A DNA stretch of 64,000 nucleotides from Lactobacillus amylovorus DSM 20531 (GCF_002706375.1 NZ_CP017706.1:124001-188000); one strand, 5' to 3'; positions 45,569 through 56,106 are shown, counted from the stretch's first letter. Notes: generated from the sequence alone by a model not told the origin. Made by a program: numbers and translations.

Positions 45569-47401
45569 TTAACCTAAGACCCTTTTCAACTCAATAATCT
45601 TTTGAGTAAGTCTCAAACATTCGTCTCGATCTTGTTTGCGCATTGCATCCTGTAATTGATTGTTAAGCTCATTCAGCCGGGAATAAATGTTGCGCTTTTG
45701 AAGCGATTGGACATACTCATTAATCTCTTGAATTGTAAAATCTTTTGGCATGTTTGCCATTTCAGCATCTACTATTATACCTTGAAGTTGCTCAGGAATA
45801 AAATCTAAGAAACCATCAATTTGCGGATTATCGTGTGTTTCTTTGTATTTAATCCATAATTGTGCTAATTCTTCAAAGTCTTTATCTGGAAAATGGAAAT
45901 TTCCCTCCTGTAGATATTTTTGTGCCTGCTGTGAATGAATAAATAAGTATAATAATCTAACTTGCCTTGGGTGTCGTTGCCCTGCTGTTTGTTGGATCGT
46001 AGCAGTCGCTGCTGATTCAAAAGAAGGCTGCATCTCATCCGTGCTAGGAGTCGGAGCAGAATAATTAGACTGCTGACGCATATGACTTTTAGCACGATTA
46101 TTTCTACGTAATTCTCTAGCTAAATTTGCTTTTAACGAAGCAGATGACACCTGTGCGTTGCGTGCAAGCTGTTCAATATACATGTCCCGTTCAACCGGGT
46201 TTCTAACTTGCGCGATCTCTTTGACTGCTTCATCCAAATAAGTAATCTTTTCTCGATCATTGTTAAGATTGTACTTTTTAGCTAATCTTTCAAGGAAAAA
46301 TTCAGTTGGAGTCTTAGCACCATTTACCTCATTTTGGTATTTTTCGGCGCCATATTTTTTAACATACTCATCCGGATCCAAATTATCGGGCAAAACAACG
46401 ATTCCTAGGTTGAAATTGCCTGCCTTGTTAAACATTCTTGCGGCACGTTCTTCCGCATGAATACCAGGTGGATCTCCATCGTAGTTGATAATAATATTAG
46501 AGGTTACCCGCCGTAACAAATAAATTTGATCATCTGTCAAACTAGTACCCATCGAAGCAATGCCTGAGCTAATGCCTGCCTTGTAAGCAGCTATTACATC
46601 CATGTATCCTTCGTAAAGAATAAGGTGCTGCTCACTTCTTGCTGCTTTCTTTGCTTCCGCAAAGTGAAACAGAACTTTAGACTTGGTAAAGATACTTGTC
46701 TCAGGACTGTTCATATATTTAGCTTCAGTTTTATCGTCAGAGATTCTCCGCCCTGAAAAGCCAATCGTTCGACCATTTTCATTATCCAAAGGAAACATTA
46801 GTCGATCACGAAAACGGTCAAATAAGCGTCCATCTTTGCTTTCGACAAATAAGCCACTTTTTTGCAGCTCATCATCTTGATAGCCTTTGCCACGCAGATA
46901 AGTAATCAAAACATTATCTTCTTTGGGAGCATAACCAATATTAAAATGATCTAACACCTTTTGATCCAGTTGCCGCTTTTGAGCATACTGCATCCCTCTT
47001 TCACCAGCTTTAGTGGTAAGCAATACACGGTGATAAAATTCTGCTGCATCCTTATGCATCCGCATAAGTGGATTCATCTTGCTTCCATCATTATTGCCAT
47101 ATCCTTGTGGCATCGCGATATGAGCAAATTCTGCAACCCGCTCTACGCTTTCTGGGAAAGTCAGATTATCCTTATACATTAAGAATTTAAAAACGTTGCC
47201 GCCTTTACCACAGCCAAAACATTTGAAGAACTGTTTTTCTTCATTAACCGTAAAAGAAGGTGTTTTTTCTTGATGAAAAGGGCAAAGACCAATATAGTCT
47301 TTGCCTTTCTTTTCAAGTGACACGTATTGGCTGATGATATCTACAATATTAACGTTACTGCGGACCTCATTGATGAATTCTTCTGGAATCCGTCCAGCCA
47401 T
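45569..47401 (-). CDS. dnaG: DNA primase
   Basis: Makes RNA primers for DNA replication. From ATG 47399-47401 the product is 610 residues. The CHC2 zinc ribbon has C40, H43, C61 and C64. The Toprim core includes LILYEGYMDVIAAYKAG and NYDGDPPGIHA, and the C-terminal helicase-binding domain follows a Gln/Ser-rich linker (about 430-470). A GTG three codons upstream is possible, but AAAAGGTG is spaced for the ATG. Operon with glyS (27-bp gap) and rpoD. Confidence 0.96.
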   Translation of the reverse strand: MAGRIPEEFINEVRSNVNIVDIISQYVSLEKKGKDYIGLCPFHQEKTPSFTVNEEKQFFKCFGCGKGGNVFKFLMYKDNLTFPESVERVAEFAHIAMPQGYGNNDGSKMNPLMRMHKDAAEFYHRVLLTTKAGERGMQYAQKRQLDQKVLDHFNIGYAPKEDNVLITYLRGKGYQDDELQKSGLFVESKDGRLFDRFRDRLMFPLDNENGRTIGFSGRRISDDKTEAKYMNSPETSIFTKSKVLFHFAEAKKAARSEQHLILYEGYMDVIAAYKAGISSGIASMGTSLTDDQIYLLRRVTSNIIINYDGDPPGIHAEERAARMFNKAGNFNLGIVVLPDNLDPDEYVKKYGAEKYQNEVNGAKTPTEFFLERLAKKYNLNNDREKITYLDEAVKEIAQVRNPVERDMYIEQLARNAQVSSASLKANLARELRRNNRAKSHMRQQSNYSAPTPSTDEMQPSFESAATATIQQTAGQRHPRQVRLLYLFIHSQQAQKYLQEGNFHFPDKDFEELAQLWIKYKETHDNPQIDGFLDFIPEQLQGIIVDAEMANMPKDFTIQEINEYVQSLQKRNIYSRLNELNNQLQDAMRKQDRDECLRLTQKIIELKRVLG

Positions 47402-47428
47402 ATGAATCACCTTTTCTATCTATTTTTA

Positions 47429-49492
47429 TTATTTAATGACTAACTTACTCAAGTCACCTAAACGATCAGCTAATTCACTAACAGCAAATAATTGTGCTAA
47501 ACGGTTGTCCTTAACCTTTTCATCCTTAGCCATGATCATATTAGCATCGAAGTATTGGTCAATAATTGGTTGAAGTTGAACGAAGCCTTGGTAAAGGTCA
47601 GCCAAACTTTCAACCTTTTGCAAGTTTTCAACACCAGCATAAAGTTCTTTTTCACTGTTGTCGTCGAATAAGCTTTCATCGATTTCAACATTACCCTTGA
47701 ACTTAGCTTTCTTCAAGATGTTGTCAATTCTAGTCAAACTTTCAACTACTGGCTTAAATTCTTCATCATCGTGGTGAAGTTGCAATACATTAGCAGCTGC
47801 CAAAATTTGACTTGGGTCTTGTTGACTTGATGCAAGGACAGCATCAACGATATCGTACTTGAAGTTGTTCTTTTGCAAGTATTGCTTTACACGATCACGA
47901 ATAAAGTCAGCGATTTCTTGGTCTGCATCACCCTTAGGAAGTTTAGCTGGGGTTACACCATTAAGCATGTTAATGATTTCTGGCAATACTTCGTTAAATG
48001 GAAGTGACCACTTTTCGTTAAGCAAAATTCTAACAATACCGTAAGCGTAACGACGAAGTGCGTATGGGTCGTTTGATGAAGTAGGAATCATACCTGCACC
48101 GAAGAAGGTTACGATAGTATCAATCTTATCTGCAATAGACAAAAGTGAACCTACAGTAGTTTCTGGAAGTGGACCTTCAGCAGTTGCTGGCATGTAGTGT
48201 TCCTTAATAGCTACAGAAACTTCTTCGTCTTCACCTGCAAGACGAGCATAGTGCATACCCATGACACCTTGAAGTTCAGCGAATTCCCCTACCATTTGAG
48301 TTACTAAGTCAAACTTGTAAAGTTCACTAGCACGGTCGAAGTCCTTTACTACGTTTTCTGGTAAGTCCCAACGCTTAGCAAGATAATCACCGATCATGCG
48401 TACACGTTGCATCTTTTCAGCCATTGAACCAATCTTGTCGTGAAATGAAACATTCTTAAGACGATCAACAAAGTGGCTAAGTGGGTATTTACGGTCTTCA
48501 TCGTAGAAGAATTGAGCATCGTCCAAACGAGCTACCAATACCTTTTCGTTACCTGAAATAACGTTATCTAAGTAATCCTTGTTACCGTTTCTTACAGCGA
48601 TAAAGTGGTTAATTAACTTGCCATTTTCGTCGTAAACTTCAAAGTATCTTTGGTTATCCTTCATTGAAGTAATTAATACTTCGTCTGGGATGTTTAAGTA
48701 CTTTTCATCGAATGAACCAGCAAAAACAGTTGGGTATTCAACTAAGTAGGTAACTTCTTCAAGAAGATCACGATCAGGTTTTACTTGCCAATGATTTTCC
48801 TTAACCAATTCATTCATTTGGTTAACGATCATATCTTTACGCTCTTCAGCGTTAGCAATTACGTATTGATCCTTCAATGCATCTTCATAGTCATCTGCAT
48901 TAGCCAATACTACTGAATCACCTAAGAAACGGTGACCTTGAGTCTTACGGCCAGCAGTAATATCCAAGATCTTAACTGGAACTACGTCACTACCAAATAA
49001 TGATACAAGCCAGTGGATTGGCCGAACGAATTCAAAGTCGTTTGAATCCCATCTCATCTTGGTTGGGAAGGTCATAGCCTTGATGATATCACTCATACCA
49101 AGCAAAATATCAGTAGCCTTTTTACCTTCTTTTTGAACGTGAACATAAGCGTATTCAGTACCCTTAAGTTCTTCAAAGTAGATGTCATCAGTAGTCATAC
49201 CTTGGCCACGAGCAAAACCTTGTGCAGCCTTAGTCCAGTTACCATCAGCATCTTGAGCAATCTTCTTAGCAGGACCTTTTTTTACTTCATCAATATCGTC
49301 TTGCTTTTCAGCTAAGTCTTCAACCAAGACAGTCAAACGACGTGGTGTAGCAAAAGTCTTGATGTCCTTAAACTTAAGACCGTTTTCTTTCAAAAACTTT
49401 CTAGTTCTGTCAGCCAATTGCTTTACGCTGCGTGGTACAACATGGGCTGGCATTTCTTCAGTACCGATTTCAAATAAATAATCTTTAGCCAT
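47429..49492 (-). CDS. glyS: glycyl-tRNA synthetase beta subunit
   Basis: Large subunit of the tetrameric bacterial glycyl-tRNA synthetase, 687 residues. N-terminal [17 protein letters not shown] and [13 protein letters not shown], central [23 protein letters not shown] and an HD-like domain are visible, and the C-terminus is anticodon-binding. It overlaps the alpha-subunit gene by 8 bp, so equal synthesis is likely. Controlled by the upstream T-box. Confidence 0.96.
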   Translation of the reverse strand: MAKDYLFEIGTEEMPAHVVPRSVKQLADRTRKFLKENGLKFKDIKTFATPRRLTVLVEDLAEKQDDIDEVKKGPAKKIAQDADGNWTKAAQGFARGQGMTTDDIYFEELKGTEYAYVHVQKEGKKATDILLGMSDIIKAMTFPTKMRWDSNDFEFVRPIHWLVSLFGSDVVPVKILDITAGRKTQGHRFLGDSVVLANADDYEDALKDQYVIANAEERKDMIVNQMNELVKENHWQVKPDRDLLEEVTYLVEYPTVFAGSFDEKYLNIPDEVLITSMKDNQRYFEVYDENGKLINHFIAVRNGNKDYLDNVISGNEKVLVARLDDAQFFYDEDRKYPLSHFVDRLKNVSFHDKIGSMAEKMQRVRMIGDYLAKRWDLPENVVKDFDRASELYKFDLVTQMVGEFAELQGVMGMHYARLAGEDEEVSVAIKEHYMPATAEGPLPETTVGSLLSIADKIDTIVTFFGAGMIPTSSNDPYALRRYAYGIVRILLNEKWSLPFNEVLPEIINMLNGVTPAKLPKGDADQEIADFIRDRVKQYLQKNNFKYDIVDAVLASSQQDPSQILAAANVLQLHHDDEEFKPVVESLTRIDNILKKAKFKGNVEIDESLFDDNSEKELYAGVENLQKVESLADLYQGFVQLQPIIDQYFDANMIMAKDEKVKDNRLAQLFAVSELADRLGDLSKLVIK

Positions 49493-50402
49493 TTTCTACC
49501 CCAGCTTTCTTGTCTTCTGCACTCTTAAGCAATGGGAAGCCACGCTTTTCACGTTCTTCGACAAACTTAACAGCTACTTCATGAGCTAAGTTTCTAATTC
49601 TTGATAAGTATCCAGCACGTTCAGTTACTGAAACAGCACCGCGAGCATCAAGCAAGTTGAAAGTATGTGAACACTTCAAAATGTAATCATACGCTGGGTG
49701 TACAAGGTTTTGACCAAGAAGACGCTTAGCAGTTGTTTCATAAATATCAAAGAACTTAAGAAGTTGTTCTTGATCCGATTCTTCAAATGCATATTTTGAA
49801 TGTTCATATTCTGGTTGCTTAAAGATATCACGGTAAAGAACGCCGTTACCCCATTCAAGGTCAAAGACTGAGTTTACATCTTGAATGTATGAAGCAAGTC
49901 TTTCAACACCGTAAGTGATTTCGCTCATAGTTGGCTTAACGTCTAATTCACCAACTACTTGGAAGTATGTAAATTGACTAACTTCCATACCGTCAAGCCA
50001 TACTTCCCAACCAACACCGGCACAACCCATTGATGGGTTTGCCCAGTTGTCTTCTACGAAACGAATATCGTGTTCCAAAGGATCAATACCTAAAACCTTC
50101 AAACTGTCCAAGTAGTATTGTTGAATATCCTTTGGAGCTGGCTTGATAACAACTTGGAACTGGTGGTGTTGGAATAACCGGTTAGGGTTTTCACCATAAC
50201 GACCATCTGCAGGTCTTCTTGAAGGCTCTACATAGCAAGCTGCCCATGGTTCAGGACCAACTGCACGAAGAAAAGTGTAAGGACTCATCGTACCTGCACC
50301 TTTTTCAACATCGTAAGAAGGCATAATCATACAACCTTTGGAGGACCAGAATTGTTCCAGCTTAAAGATCATATTTTGAATGTTTAATTTCTTATCTGCC
50401 AT
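49485..50402 (-). CDS. glyQ: glycyl-tRNA synthetase alpha subunit
   Basis: Catalytic class II subunit. ATG 50400-50402 gives 305 residues starting [19 protein letters not shown], the family's normal N-terminus, behind GGAGGAGAATTAAGGAAA. The longer frame to 50486 would be translated from within the T-box and was rejected. Conserved [44 protein letters not shown] and FQVVIKP blocks are present. Confidence 0.97.
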   Translation of the reverse strand: MADKKLNIQNMIFKLEQFWSSKGCMIMPSYDVEKGAGTMSPYTFLRAVGPEPWAACYVEPSRRPADGRYGENPNRLFQHHQFQVVIKPAPKDIQQYYLDSLKVLGIDPLEHDIRFVEDNWANPSMGCAGVGWEVWLDGMEVSQFTYFQVVGELDVKPTMSEITYGVERLASYIQDVNSVFDLEWGNGVLYRDIFKQPEYEHSKYAFEESDQEQLLKFFDIYETTAKRLLGQNLVHPAYDYILKCSHTFNLLDARGAVSVTERAGYLSRIRNLAHEVAVKFVEEREKRGFPLLKSAEDKKAGVENG

Positions 50403-50433
50403 TTTCCTTAATTCTCCTCCTGCGCTAGGCCAT

Positions 50434-50463
50434 AAAAAAAGCCTATGCAAAATTTTGCATAGG
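50434..50463 (-). terminator. T-box terminator
   Basis: On minus, CCTATGCAAAA pairs with TTTTGCATAGG and is followed by CTTTTTTTA. Its 5' part overlaps the antiterminator partner region, as needed for the switch. Confidence 0.88.
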
Positions 50464-50625
50464 GACGAAATATATCGCGGTTCCACCCTAATTCAGGAAG
50501 TGTTCTTCCTGCACTTAATTGAGCTTTGACTAGAGGGGCCTTTTCCTAGGTACCCTTACACCAAACGGTACTCGCTTAACTAGTACTTTTCTAATCCTCA
50601 TCATCGCCAAATACGTACATATTTT
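50434..50625 (-). promoter_or_regulatory. glyQS T-box riboswitch leader
   Basis: A tRNA-Gly sensing leader. The invariant T-box AGGGTGGAACCGCG is at 50476-50489 on minus, the Stem I distal loop GGTGTAAG is near 50555, and the specifier GGC (50538-50540) sits in GAAAAGGC, as in other glyQS leaders. It lacks an obvious Stem II, as is typical for the compact glyQS class. Uncharged tRNA-Gly would stabilise the antiterminator and allow glyQS-dnaG-rpoD transcription. Confidence 0.92.
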
Positions 50626-50661
50626 AACACATGAATTAGGTTTAAACCAGATATTTACTAA

Positions 50662-51414
50662 CTAAAAAAGTTTTAATTCATCTAAGAATTTTTTGGTTTT
50701 TAAATTCAAATCGATCGTCTCACGGTAGATGCGATCAATCGCTTTTCTAGTAGCCTTTTTTGTTTCTTCATTAATTTTAATTGTGCCAAGACGATCTGTA
50801 AGAAGCAGGCCGATTGTTCTTAAAACGGCGGTTTCTTTTGGTTTTAAATGCATGCGACTATTTACTACACCAAAATGGTCGCTACAAACAACACCGCCTA
50901 ATTTAATTGAATAATCGAAAATACCTTTTTCTTTACCACAAATTACGCAATGACGAAGCTCGGGCTCAACGCCATAAGCTCCAAGCATTTTCATTTGCAC
51001 AATTTGCGTGATCATCTCGCTATCAACGCCTTCATTGATTTTTTTCAGGGCAAAAAGAGCTAAGTCATAATACTTGCCAATTGGCTGATATTCGACAAAA
51101 GCATGATCAATTAAGTCAAAAATAAAAGAAGCATAAGCATTCTTCGTTAGATCTTGGTATAACCCATCGAATTGCTTTACTTCTTTATACGTGCGTAGAT
51201 TGCTCAAACCATGACCACTTGTGTAAATAACATAAGTTCCCATTGAGAAGTTAAGCGTTGCAGCACTTAAACGTGACTTTGGCCGCAAGGCTCCCTTCAC
51301 AATCAAGGTAATTATTCCATCTTGTTTAGTCATGATTTTCGCTAATAAATCTGCTTCTTTATATTTTTGTCTCTTGAAAATAATACCCTGAACTTCTTTA
51401 AGTTCGCGTACCAT
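50662..51414 (-). CDS. recO: DNA repair protein RecO
   Basis: Loads RecA with RecR at gaps. The 250 residues comprise an N-terminal OB fold ([26 protein letters not shown] in two parts), a helical bundle, and a C-terminal zinc module with C-V-I-C (about 160-163) and CSDH. It begins at the base where era ends, a one-base overlap, and is last in phoH-ybeY-era-recO. Confidence 0.94.
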   Translation of the reverse strand: MVRELKEVQGIIFKRQKYKEADLLAKIMTKQDGIITLIVKGALRPKSRLSAATLNFSMGTYVIYTSGHGLSNLRTYKEVKQFDGLYQDLTKNAYASFIFDLIDHAFVEYQPIGKYYDLALFALKKINEGVDSEMITQIVQMKMLGAYGVEPELRHCVICGKEKGIFDYSIKLGGVVCSDHFGVVNSRMHLKPKETAVLRTIGLLLTDRLGTIKINEETKKATRKAIDRIYRETIDLNLKTKKFLDELKLF

Positions 51415-52319
51415 TAACTAAGTTCCTTCTTATCGTAGCCAATTTGTTTCAAAAAGCTTGGATCTGAGCGCCAGTTGTGTTGGACTTTAACCCAGAGACG
51501 CAAATTAACCCTTTCTCCCAATAAATCTTCAATTTCCTTACGAGAGTTAATACCAATTTGCTTGAGCATCTTACCACCTTTACCTATGATAATGCCCTTT
51601 TGTCCATCTCTTTCAACATAAATGGTTGCTTCAATCACCAACTTGCCATTTTGGTGTTTATTCATTCGATCAACGGCAACCGCGGTAGCGTGCGGTACTT
51701 CTTGCGAAGTAAGTCGTAAGATCTGTTCACGAATAAGTTCAGCGACGACAAAATATTCAGGCCGATCTGTTATCTGGTCAGCACTATAATATTGTGGTCC
51801 TTCTGGCAAGTACTTGTTAAGCGTAGCTAATAAGTCTTCAATACCAATGCCTTTAGTAGCAGAAATCGGTAGTATTTCTTTAAAGCCCTCTAGCTTATGG
51901 TATGAATCCATAATTGGCAACAACTTGTTAGGGTGAATTTGATCAACCTTATTGATTACTAAAAATACGGGAACTTTTACTTCCTTAAGCAAATCAGCAA
52001 TGTATTGATCACCTTTACCAATTTCCTCAGGTTCTACCATGAATAAAACTAAATCTACATCATTTAAACTAGAAAGACTAGCTTTATCCATATAGTCGTC
52101 AAGTTTTGAATGAGGCTTAAAGATACCTGGTGTATCTACAAAGACGATTTGCATATCATCGGAAGTATAAATGCCTGAGATACGATTTCTCGTGGTCTGA
52201 GGCTTATTAGAAGTAATCGCCACTTTTTGGCCAACTAAGTAATTCATCAAAGTTGACTTACCGACATTTGGTCGACCAACTAAGGCAACAAAGCCAGACT
52301 TAAACTTTTTTTCTTCCAT
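51414..52319 (-). CDS. era: GTPase Era
   Basis: Ribosome-assembly GTPase binding the 16S 3' end. The 301 residues have G1 GRPNVGKS (15-22), G3 DTPG, G4 NKVD and a C-terminal KH domain with [14 protein letters not shown] overlaps the ybeY stop by one base. The dgkA gene often found between ybeY and era is not present here. Confidence 0.97.
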   Translation of the reverse strand: MEEKKFKSGFVALVGRPNVGKSTLMNYLVGQKVAITSNKPQTTRNRISGIYTSDDMQIVFVDTPGIFKPHSKLDDYMDKASLSSLNDVDLVLFMVEPEEIGKGDQYIADLLKEVKVPVFLVINKVDQIHPNKLLPIMDSYHKLEGFKEILPISATKGIGIEDLLATLNKYLPEGPQYYSADQITDRPEYFVVAELIREQILRLTSQEVPHATAVAVDRMNKHQNGKLVIEATIYVERDGQKGIIIGKGGKMLKQIGINSRKEIEDLLGERVNLRLWVKVQHNWRSDPSFLKQIGYDKKELS

Positions 52320-52843
52320 TATTTACCTCTGCCTTCATCTAATTGATCTGGATATAGTGGTAAGCCGTAGTCTTCAAGCACCTTTCCTTGAATGCCAAAC
52401 ATTTCTTTAGCTTCATCAGGCTTGATATGATCATAGCCATTCAAGTGCAAGAAGCCGTGAACTACAGTATAACCAAATTCTCGGTCAAACCCAGTGCCAT
52501 ATTCCTTGCTATGACGTTTGATGACACTTGGACACATAAACAAATCCCCGATATCTTCTTGAAAATCAGGATCATCCCCAAAGGCAGCTAAGTCAATTGA
52601 ATCCTCACCATCTTCAATTGCAAAAGAAATGACATCTGTTGGACGATCTTTATCACGATACTTCAAGTTAATTTCGTGACTACGATCTTCGTCAACAAAG
52701 TTAATACTCATTTCTAAGTTATTATCTTTGCCAATTTCTTTCTTAGCTAAAAGCAAAAGCTTCATAATCCAGTCTTGCCAGTCGCGTTTTTTATCATCTA
52801 AAAAACCAACTTCATCATTATAGGTAATATCAATTGGATCCAT
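52319..52843 (-). CDS. ybeY: endoribonuclease YbeY
   Basis: Metal-dependent RNase for 16S 3' maturation and ribosome quality control. The 174-residue product has the signature [11 protein letters not shown] (H-x3-H-x5-H), [29 protein letters not shown] upstream in two parts, and the usual length. It lies 2 bp after phoH and overlaps era by one base. Confidence 0.96.
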   Translation of the reverse strand: MDPIDITYNDEVGFLDDKKRDWQDWIMKLLLLAKKEIGKDNNLEMSINFVDEDRSHEINLKYRDKDRPTDVISFAIEDGEDSIDLAAFGDDPDFQEDIGDLFMCPSVIKRHSKEYGTGFDREFGYTVVHGFLHLNGYDHIKPDEAKEMFGIQGKVLEDYGLPLYPDQLDEGRGK

Positions 52844-52845
52844 TT

Positions 52846-53805
52846 TTAGTGTTTAGCGTCCTCTTTTTCATAAGCAGTAATAATTTTGGCAACTATAGGG
52901 TGACGAACAACATCCTGTGCAGAAAAGTTGATGAATTTGATTTGGTCGATGTTCTTCAAAATTCGTCTAGCATCGATTAAACCGCTATGCTGTCGTCCCG
53001 GCAAATCGACTTGAGTCATATCTCCGTTTACGACCATCTTGGAGTTAAAACCAAGACGTGTCAAAAACATCTTCATTTGTGCATCAGTAGTGTTTTGGGC
53101 TTCATCAAGAATTACAAACGCGTCATCAAGCGTACGTCCACGCATATAAGCAAGTGGAGCCACTTCAATTACGCCACGTTCCATTAAGCGGTCAGTAGTA
53201 TTAGTACCAAGAATAGCGTACAAAGAATCGTAAATTGGTCTCAAATATGGATCAACTTTTTCCTTCAAGTCGCCAGGCAAAAATCCAAGTGATTCACCAG
53301 CTTCAACGGCTGGTCTAGTCAAAATTATTCTGGAAACTTCGCCCTTTTTGAATGCAGCAATTGCACAAACAACTGCCAAGAAAGTCTTACCAGTCCCAGC
53401 TGGCCCTATTCCAAAGACAACATCGGATTTATCAATGGCCTCGACATAACGCTTTTGACCCATATTTTTCACCCTGACCGGTCTACCTTTAGCATCCCGA
53501 ATCAAGACTTTCTTATACAGATCCGCAAAGTACTCTGTGGTACCCTTGTCGGCCATCTTCATCGCACTAACCGTATCGGGCGCGCCAACGTTAACGCCGG
53601 TATTCACGACACTGTCAAGTGCCTTTAAAACAGCGACGGCTTTCTTTACGTTTGCCTCATCATCCCCTGCAATAACAATGTCATTGCCAGTATCGGTAAC
53701 GGACAAATCATAGCCTTCAGAAAGAAGCTTCAGATTTCCATCATTAACTCCAACTAATTTTTGAATATTCTCTGCTTTTTGAGGTGTAAAAGTTGTTTGA
53801 GCCAA
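52846..53805 (-). CDS. PhoH-family ATPase
   Basis: A 319-residue cytosolic ATPase of the PhoH/YbeZ group, associated with RNA metabolism and paired with YbeY across bacteria. Walker A GPAGTGKTFLA (about 134-144), Walker B DDAFVILDEAQNTT and the SRIILTRPAVEAGE stretch are visible. It begins at TTG 53803-53805 after AGGAGCGGG. First of phoH-ybeY-era-recO, 31 bp after yqeY. Confidence 0.94.
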   Translation of the reverse strand: MAQTTFTPQKAENIQKLVGVNDGNLKLLSEGYDLSVTDTGNDIVIAGDDEANVKKAVAVLKALDSVVNTGVNVGAPDTVSAMKMADKGTTEYFADLYKKVLIRDAKGRPVRVKNMGQKRYVEAIDKSDVVFGIGPAGTGKTFLAVVCAIAAFKKGEVSRIILTRPAVEAGESLGFLPGDLKEKVDPYLRPIYDSLYAILGTNTTDRLMERGVIEVAPLAYMRGRTLDDAFVILDEAQNTTDAQMKMFLTRLGFNSKMVVNGDMTQVDLPGRQHSGLIDARRILKNIDQIKFINFSAQDVVRHPIVAKIITAYEKEDAKH

Positions 53806-53836
53806 AAAGACCCGCTCCTTCTTGTTACTACTAAAC

Positions 53837-54280
53837 TTAGTTTAGTTGATCACGAACTGCTTGAGACGCAGCCTTACCATCGGCACGTCCCTTGATCTTT
53901 GGCATTAAGGCTTTCATAACCTTACCAAAATCAGACTTGCCTTTGGCACCAACTTCATCAATCGTTTCCTTAACAGCAGATTCCAACTCGTCCTTGCTCA
54001 TTTGTTTAGGCAAGTACTTTTCAACTACTGCTAATTCTTTCTTAGTTTCTTCCACTAAATCATCACGTTTAGCTTTAGCAAACTCTTCGATTGATTCTTC
54101 TCTTTGTTTCTTTTCGCGATTAAGAACAGTTAATTCTTCATCTGCATTCAAATCATGTCCCAACTTGATCTTTTCATTCATCAAAGCAGATTTGATCATG
54201 CGGACAGTATCAAGAGTTGTCTTATCGTGATTTTTCATGGCTGTTTTCATATCAGTCATGATCTTATCTGACAAACTCAA
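53837..54280 (-). CDS. GatB/YqeY domain protein
   Basis: A 147-residue helical protein of the YqeY family, with the same fold as the C-terminal tRNA-binding domain of GatB. Residues DKIMTDMKTAMKNHDKTTLD and KGKSDFGKVMKALMPKIKGRADG are family typical. Translation starts with TTG 54278-54280 behind AAGAAGGAA. A TATAAT box on minus is at 54316-54321. It probably heads the phoH operon. Role inferred as tRNA-linked but not proven. Confidence 0.88.
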   Translation of the reverse strand: MSLSDKIMTDMKTAMKNHDKTTLDTVRMIKSALMNEKIKLGHDLNADEELTVLNREKKQREESIEEFAKAKRDDLVEETKKELAVVEKYLPKQMSKDELESAVKETIDEVGAKGKSDFGKVMKALMPKIKGRADGKAASQAVRDQLN

Positions 54281-54438
54281 TTTATAATTCCTTCTTTCTA
54301 TTAAAACCCAATAATATTATAGCAAACTATAAACATAACTATTAAGTTTTCAACGTAATATATTGAAGTTTTTTCTATAAAAAGCAAATATTTTGTTTTA
54401 TTTCAATAATTTACGTGCGGAAAAAATAAAAACTCAAG

Positions 54439-54448
54439 GAAAAATCCC
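54439..54448. repeat. target-site duplication, left, IS copy 2
   Basis: GAAAAATCCC, repeated exactly at 56107-56116. Confidence 0.9.
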
Positions 54449-54489
54449 CAATGTCATTAAGTTAAAACATTGACGAAGATGGGACCTTA

Positions 54490-54520
54490 AGAACCGAATC
54501 ATTTTGATTCGGTTCTTTTT
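54490..54520 (+). terminator. inward-facing intrinsic terminator, left end of IS copy 2
   Basis: AGAACCGAATC pairs with GATTCGGTTCT and is followed by TTTTTC. It stops read-in toward the transposase. The arm is shared with the right-end terminator of copy 1. Confidence 0.82.
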
Positions 54521-54521
54521 C

Positions 54522-54571
54522 TACGTAAAATAAAAAGTGAGCAGAGTCTAATTTACTCTTCTGCTCACTTT
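54522..54571 (-). terminator. antisense-facing terminator in IS copy 2 leader
   Basis: AAAGTGAGCAGA (54534-54545) pairs with TCTGCTCACTTT (54560-54571). On minus it is followed by TTATTTTA. Same position and polarity as 3291-3324 in copy 1. Confidence 0.6.
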
Positions 54572-54602
54572 CGTCATATTATCCGGTCTTTCATAGAAAG
54601 CT

Positions 54603-55973
54603 GTGACTCTTATGAAATCCCTTCACTCAAATATTCTAAAACTGATGGATAATATTATCAATAAAATCGCCACTAATATTCATGCTTTCTCTGTTTCAGA
54701 TCAGGCCTTTACCCGTTGTCGTAAGCTCAATGTCGTTGATTTGATTAGGCTGATTCTAAACATGGGAGCCGGCAGTTTGAACTCGGAAATTTTTCATGCT
54801 TTTCCTAACATAAATTCCAGAATGACCGCTTCGGCTTTCGAACAACAAAAGGCTAAATTAAAACCCGAATGTTTTAAAGAAATCATGGCTGAGCTTAGTC
54901 AGGCAAACAATGCACCACAATTACTAGATGACAAATACTTAGTTGTAGCGATTGATGGTTCCGATTTTGATCAGCCTTTTAATCCAAAATCAAAGAATAT
55001 TTTTCAAGGCAAAGATGGTAGAAAATATTGTCAGATCCATGTAAATGCTCTTTATGATGTTTTGAATAAATTATATTTGGATATGGTCATTCAGCCCAGA
55101 CAAAAAATGGATGAGCGTGAAGCGGCACTAACAATGTTAAAGAATCTAGATAAACAAGAAAAAGATTTTTTAGTTTTAATGGATCGTGGCTATAGTAGTT
55201 TTAATTTGATTGAAACCTGTAATCGGCTAAAGCATTGTCACTATGTTATTCGAACAAAAGCTGGGAATGGCGCTATTAAAGAAATTACCACATTGTCAGG
55301 CCATGAATATGATAGTGAGCTTTCCTGTAAAGTAACTGCATCGCATCGCTACTATATAACTCACAAAGATACGGAAAAGTTTCTTCACCTGGTATTCCAT
55401 AAAAAACATCATTACAAGGCTGTACGCTCAAAAAATACCAAAGATTCACGCTGGGACCATGAAGATATATGCAATGTTAAATTTCGAATTTGTAAGTTTA
55501 GAATTAATCCACCAGGTTCAGACGATGAGTGGGAAGTTCTGATCACCAATTTAGACCGGGACAAATACCCACTAGCTAGAATGAAAGAGATCTATCATCT
55601 TCGCTGGGGAATAGAAACTTCTTTTAGGGAGCTTAAATATGACTTAAGCGGCGTCCAGTTTCATTCTAAAAAAGATCAATTTGTTTATATGGAGATATAC
55701 GCCCATTTTGCAATGTATGATGCAGTGAGCTTATCAGTAGCCGCCAGCTCAAAGCCATATGTTAAAAGCAAATATCAATATCAAATAGATTTTAAAATGG
55801 CCTGCTGTATTTGGCGACGATACTTTATGATAAGCGATAATTCAGATATAAGCTTTGCACAATTAGTGCTTGATATGGCATCTTATATAACTCCAATTCG
55901 ACCGGGAAGAAAAGATAAACGTAATTTAAAAGCAAAATTAGTTATCAGTTTTCCTTATCGTTTGGTAGCTTAG
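54603..55973 (+). CDS. IS4-family DDE transposase, copy 2
   Basis: An intact 456-residue transposase. Asp in AIDGSDFDQ, Asp in LMDRGYSSF, and the YREK box YHLRWGIETSFRELK are in order. The frame opens GTG (54603) with ATG four codons on. It shares long blocks with the first transposase (KYCQIHVNALYD against PYCQIHVNALYD, PIRPGRKDKRN in both) but differs at roughly half the positions by eye. Confidence 0.92.
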   Translation: MTLMKSLHSNILKLMDNIINKIATNIHAFSVSDQAFTRCRKLNVVDLIRLILNMGAGSLNSEIFHAFPNINSRMTASAFEQQKAKLKPECFKEIMAELSQANNAPQLLDDKYLVVAIDGSDFDQPFNPKSKNIFQGKDGRKYCQIHVNALYDVLNKLYLDMVIQPRQKMDEREAALTMLKNLDKQEKDFLVLMDRGYSSFNLIETCNRLKHCHYVIRTKAGNGAIKEITTLSGHEYDSELSCKVTASHRYYITHKDTEKFLHLVFHKKHHYKAVRSKNTKDSRWDHEDICNVKFRICKFRINPPGSDDEWEVLITNLDRDKYPLARMKEIYHLRWGIETSFRELKYDLSGVQFHSKKDQFVYMEIYAHFAMYDAVSLSVAASSKPYVKSKYQYQIDFKMACCIWRRYFMISDNSDISFAQLVLDMASYITPIRPGRKDKRNLKAKLVISFPYRLVA

Positions 55974-56018
55974 ATTAATTAAAAAGTGGCTATCCTAGGA
56001 TGGCTTATTTGTGCTATC

Positions 56019-56060
56019 AAAAAAAGACATTTACCGAGAAAAGTAATTCGATAAATGTCT
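56019..56060 (-). terminator. inward-facing intrinsic terminator, right end of IS copy 2
   Basis: On minus, AGACATTTA pairs with TAAATGTCT and is followed by seven T. It stops transcripts entering from mntH, and so replaces the terminator the IS interrupted. Confidence 0.75.
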
Positions 56061-56106
56061 CAAAAAATATTGTCAGATTTGTCAATGTCTTAACTTAATG
56101 ACATTG

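Larger units (their letters stand above)
54281..54602. other. intergenic: yqeY promoter region and left part of IS copy 2
   Basis: 54281-54438 holds the yqeY promoter (-10 on minus at 54316-54321) and the T-rich half of the mntH terminator. From 54449 it is IS end, two hairpins and the transposase leader. No gene seen. Confidence 0.7.
54449..56106 (+). mobile_element. IS4-family insertion sequence, copy 2 (1658 bp)
   Basis: A relative of the element at 1744-3406 with nearly the same ends (CAATGTCATTAAG...). Left and right ends agree over 26 bp with one mismatch (position 18). A 10-bp target duplication GAAAAATCCC flanks it at 54439-54448 and 56107-56116. Without the IS the site reads as a hairpin with arms AAACTCA and TGAGTTT, followed on minus by a T-run: the terminator of mntH. 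Confidence 0.93.

Noticed and set aside
50403..50486. Longer glyQ N-terminus
   Set aside because: It would be translated from the T-box terminator region. The family N-terminus starts at 50402 behind GGAGGAGA.
51414..52843. Missing dgkA between ybeY and era as a deletion scar
   Set aside because: ybeY and era overlap cleanly by one base with no remnant, so this is probably the normal order for the lineage.
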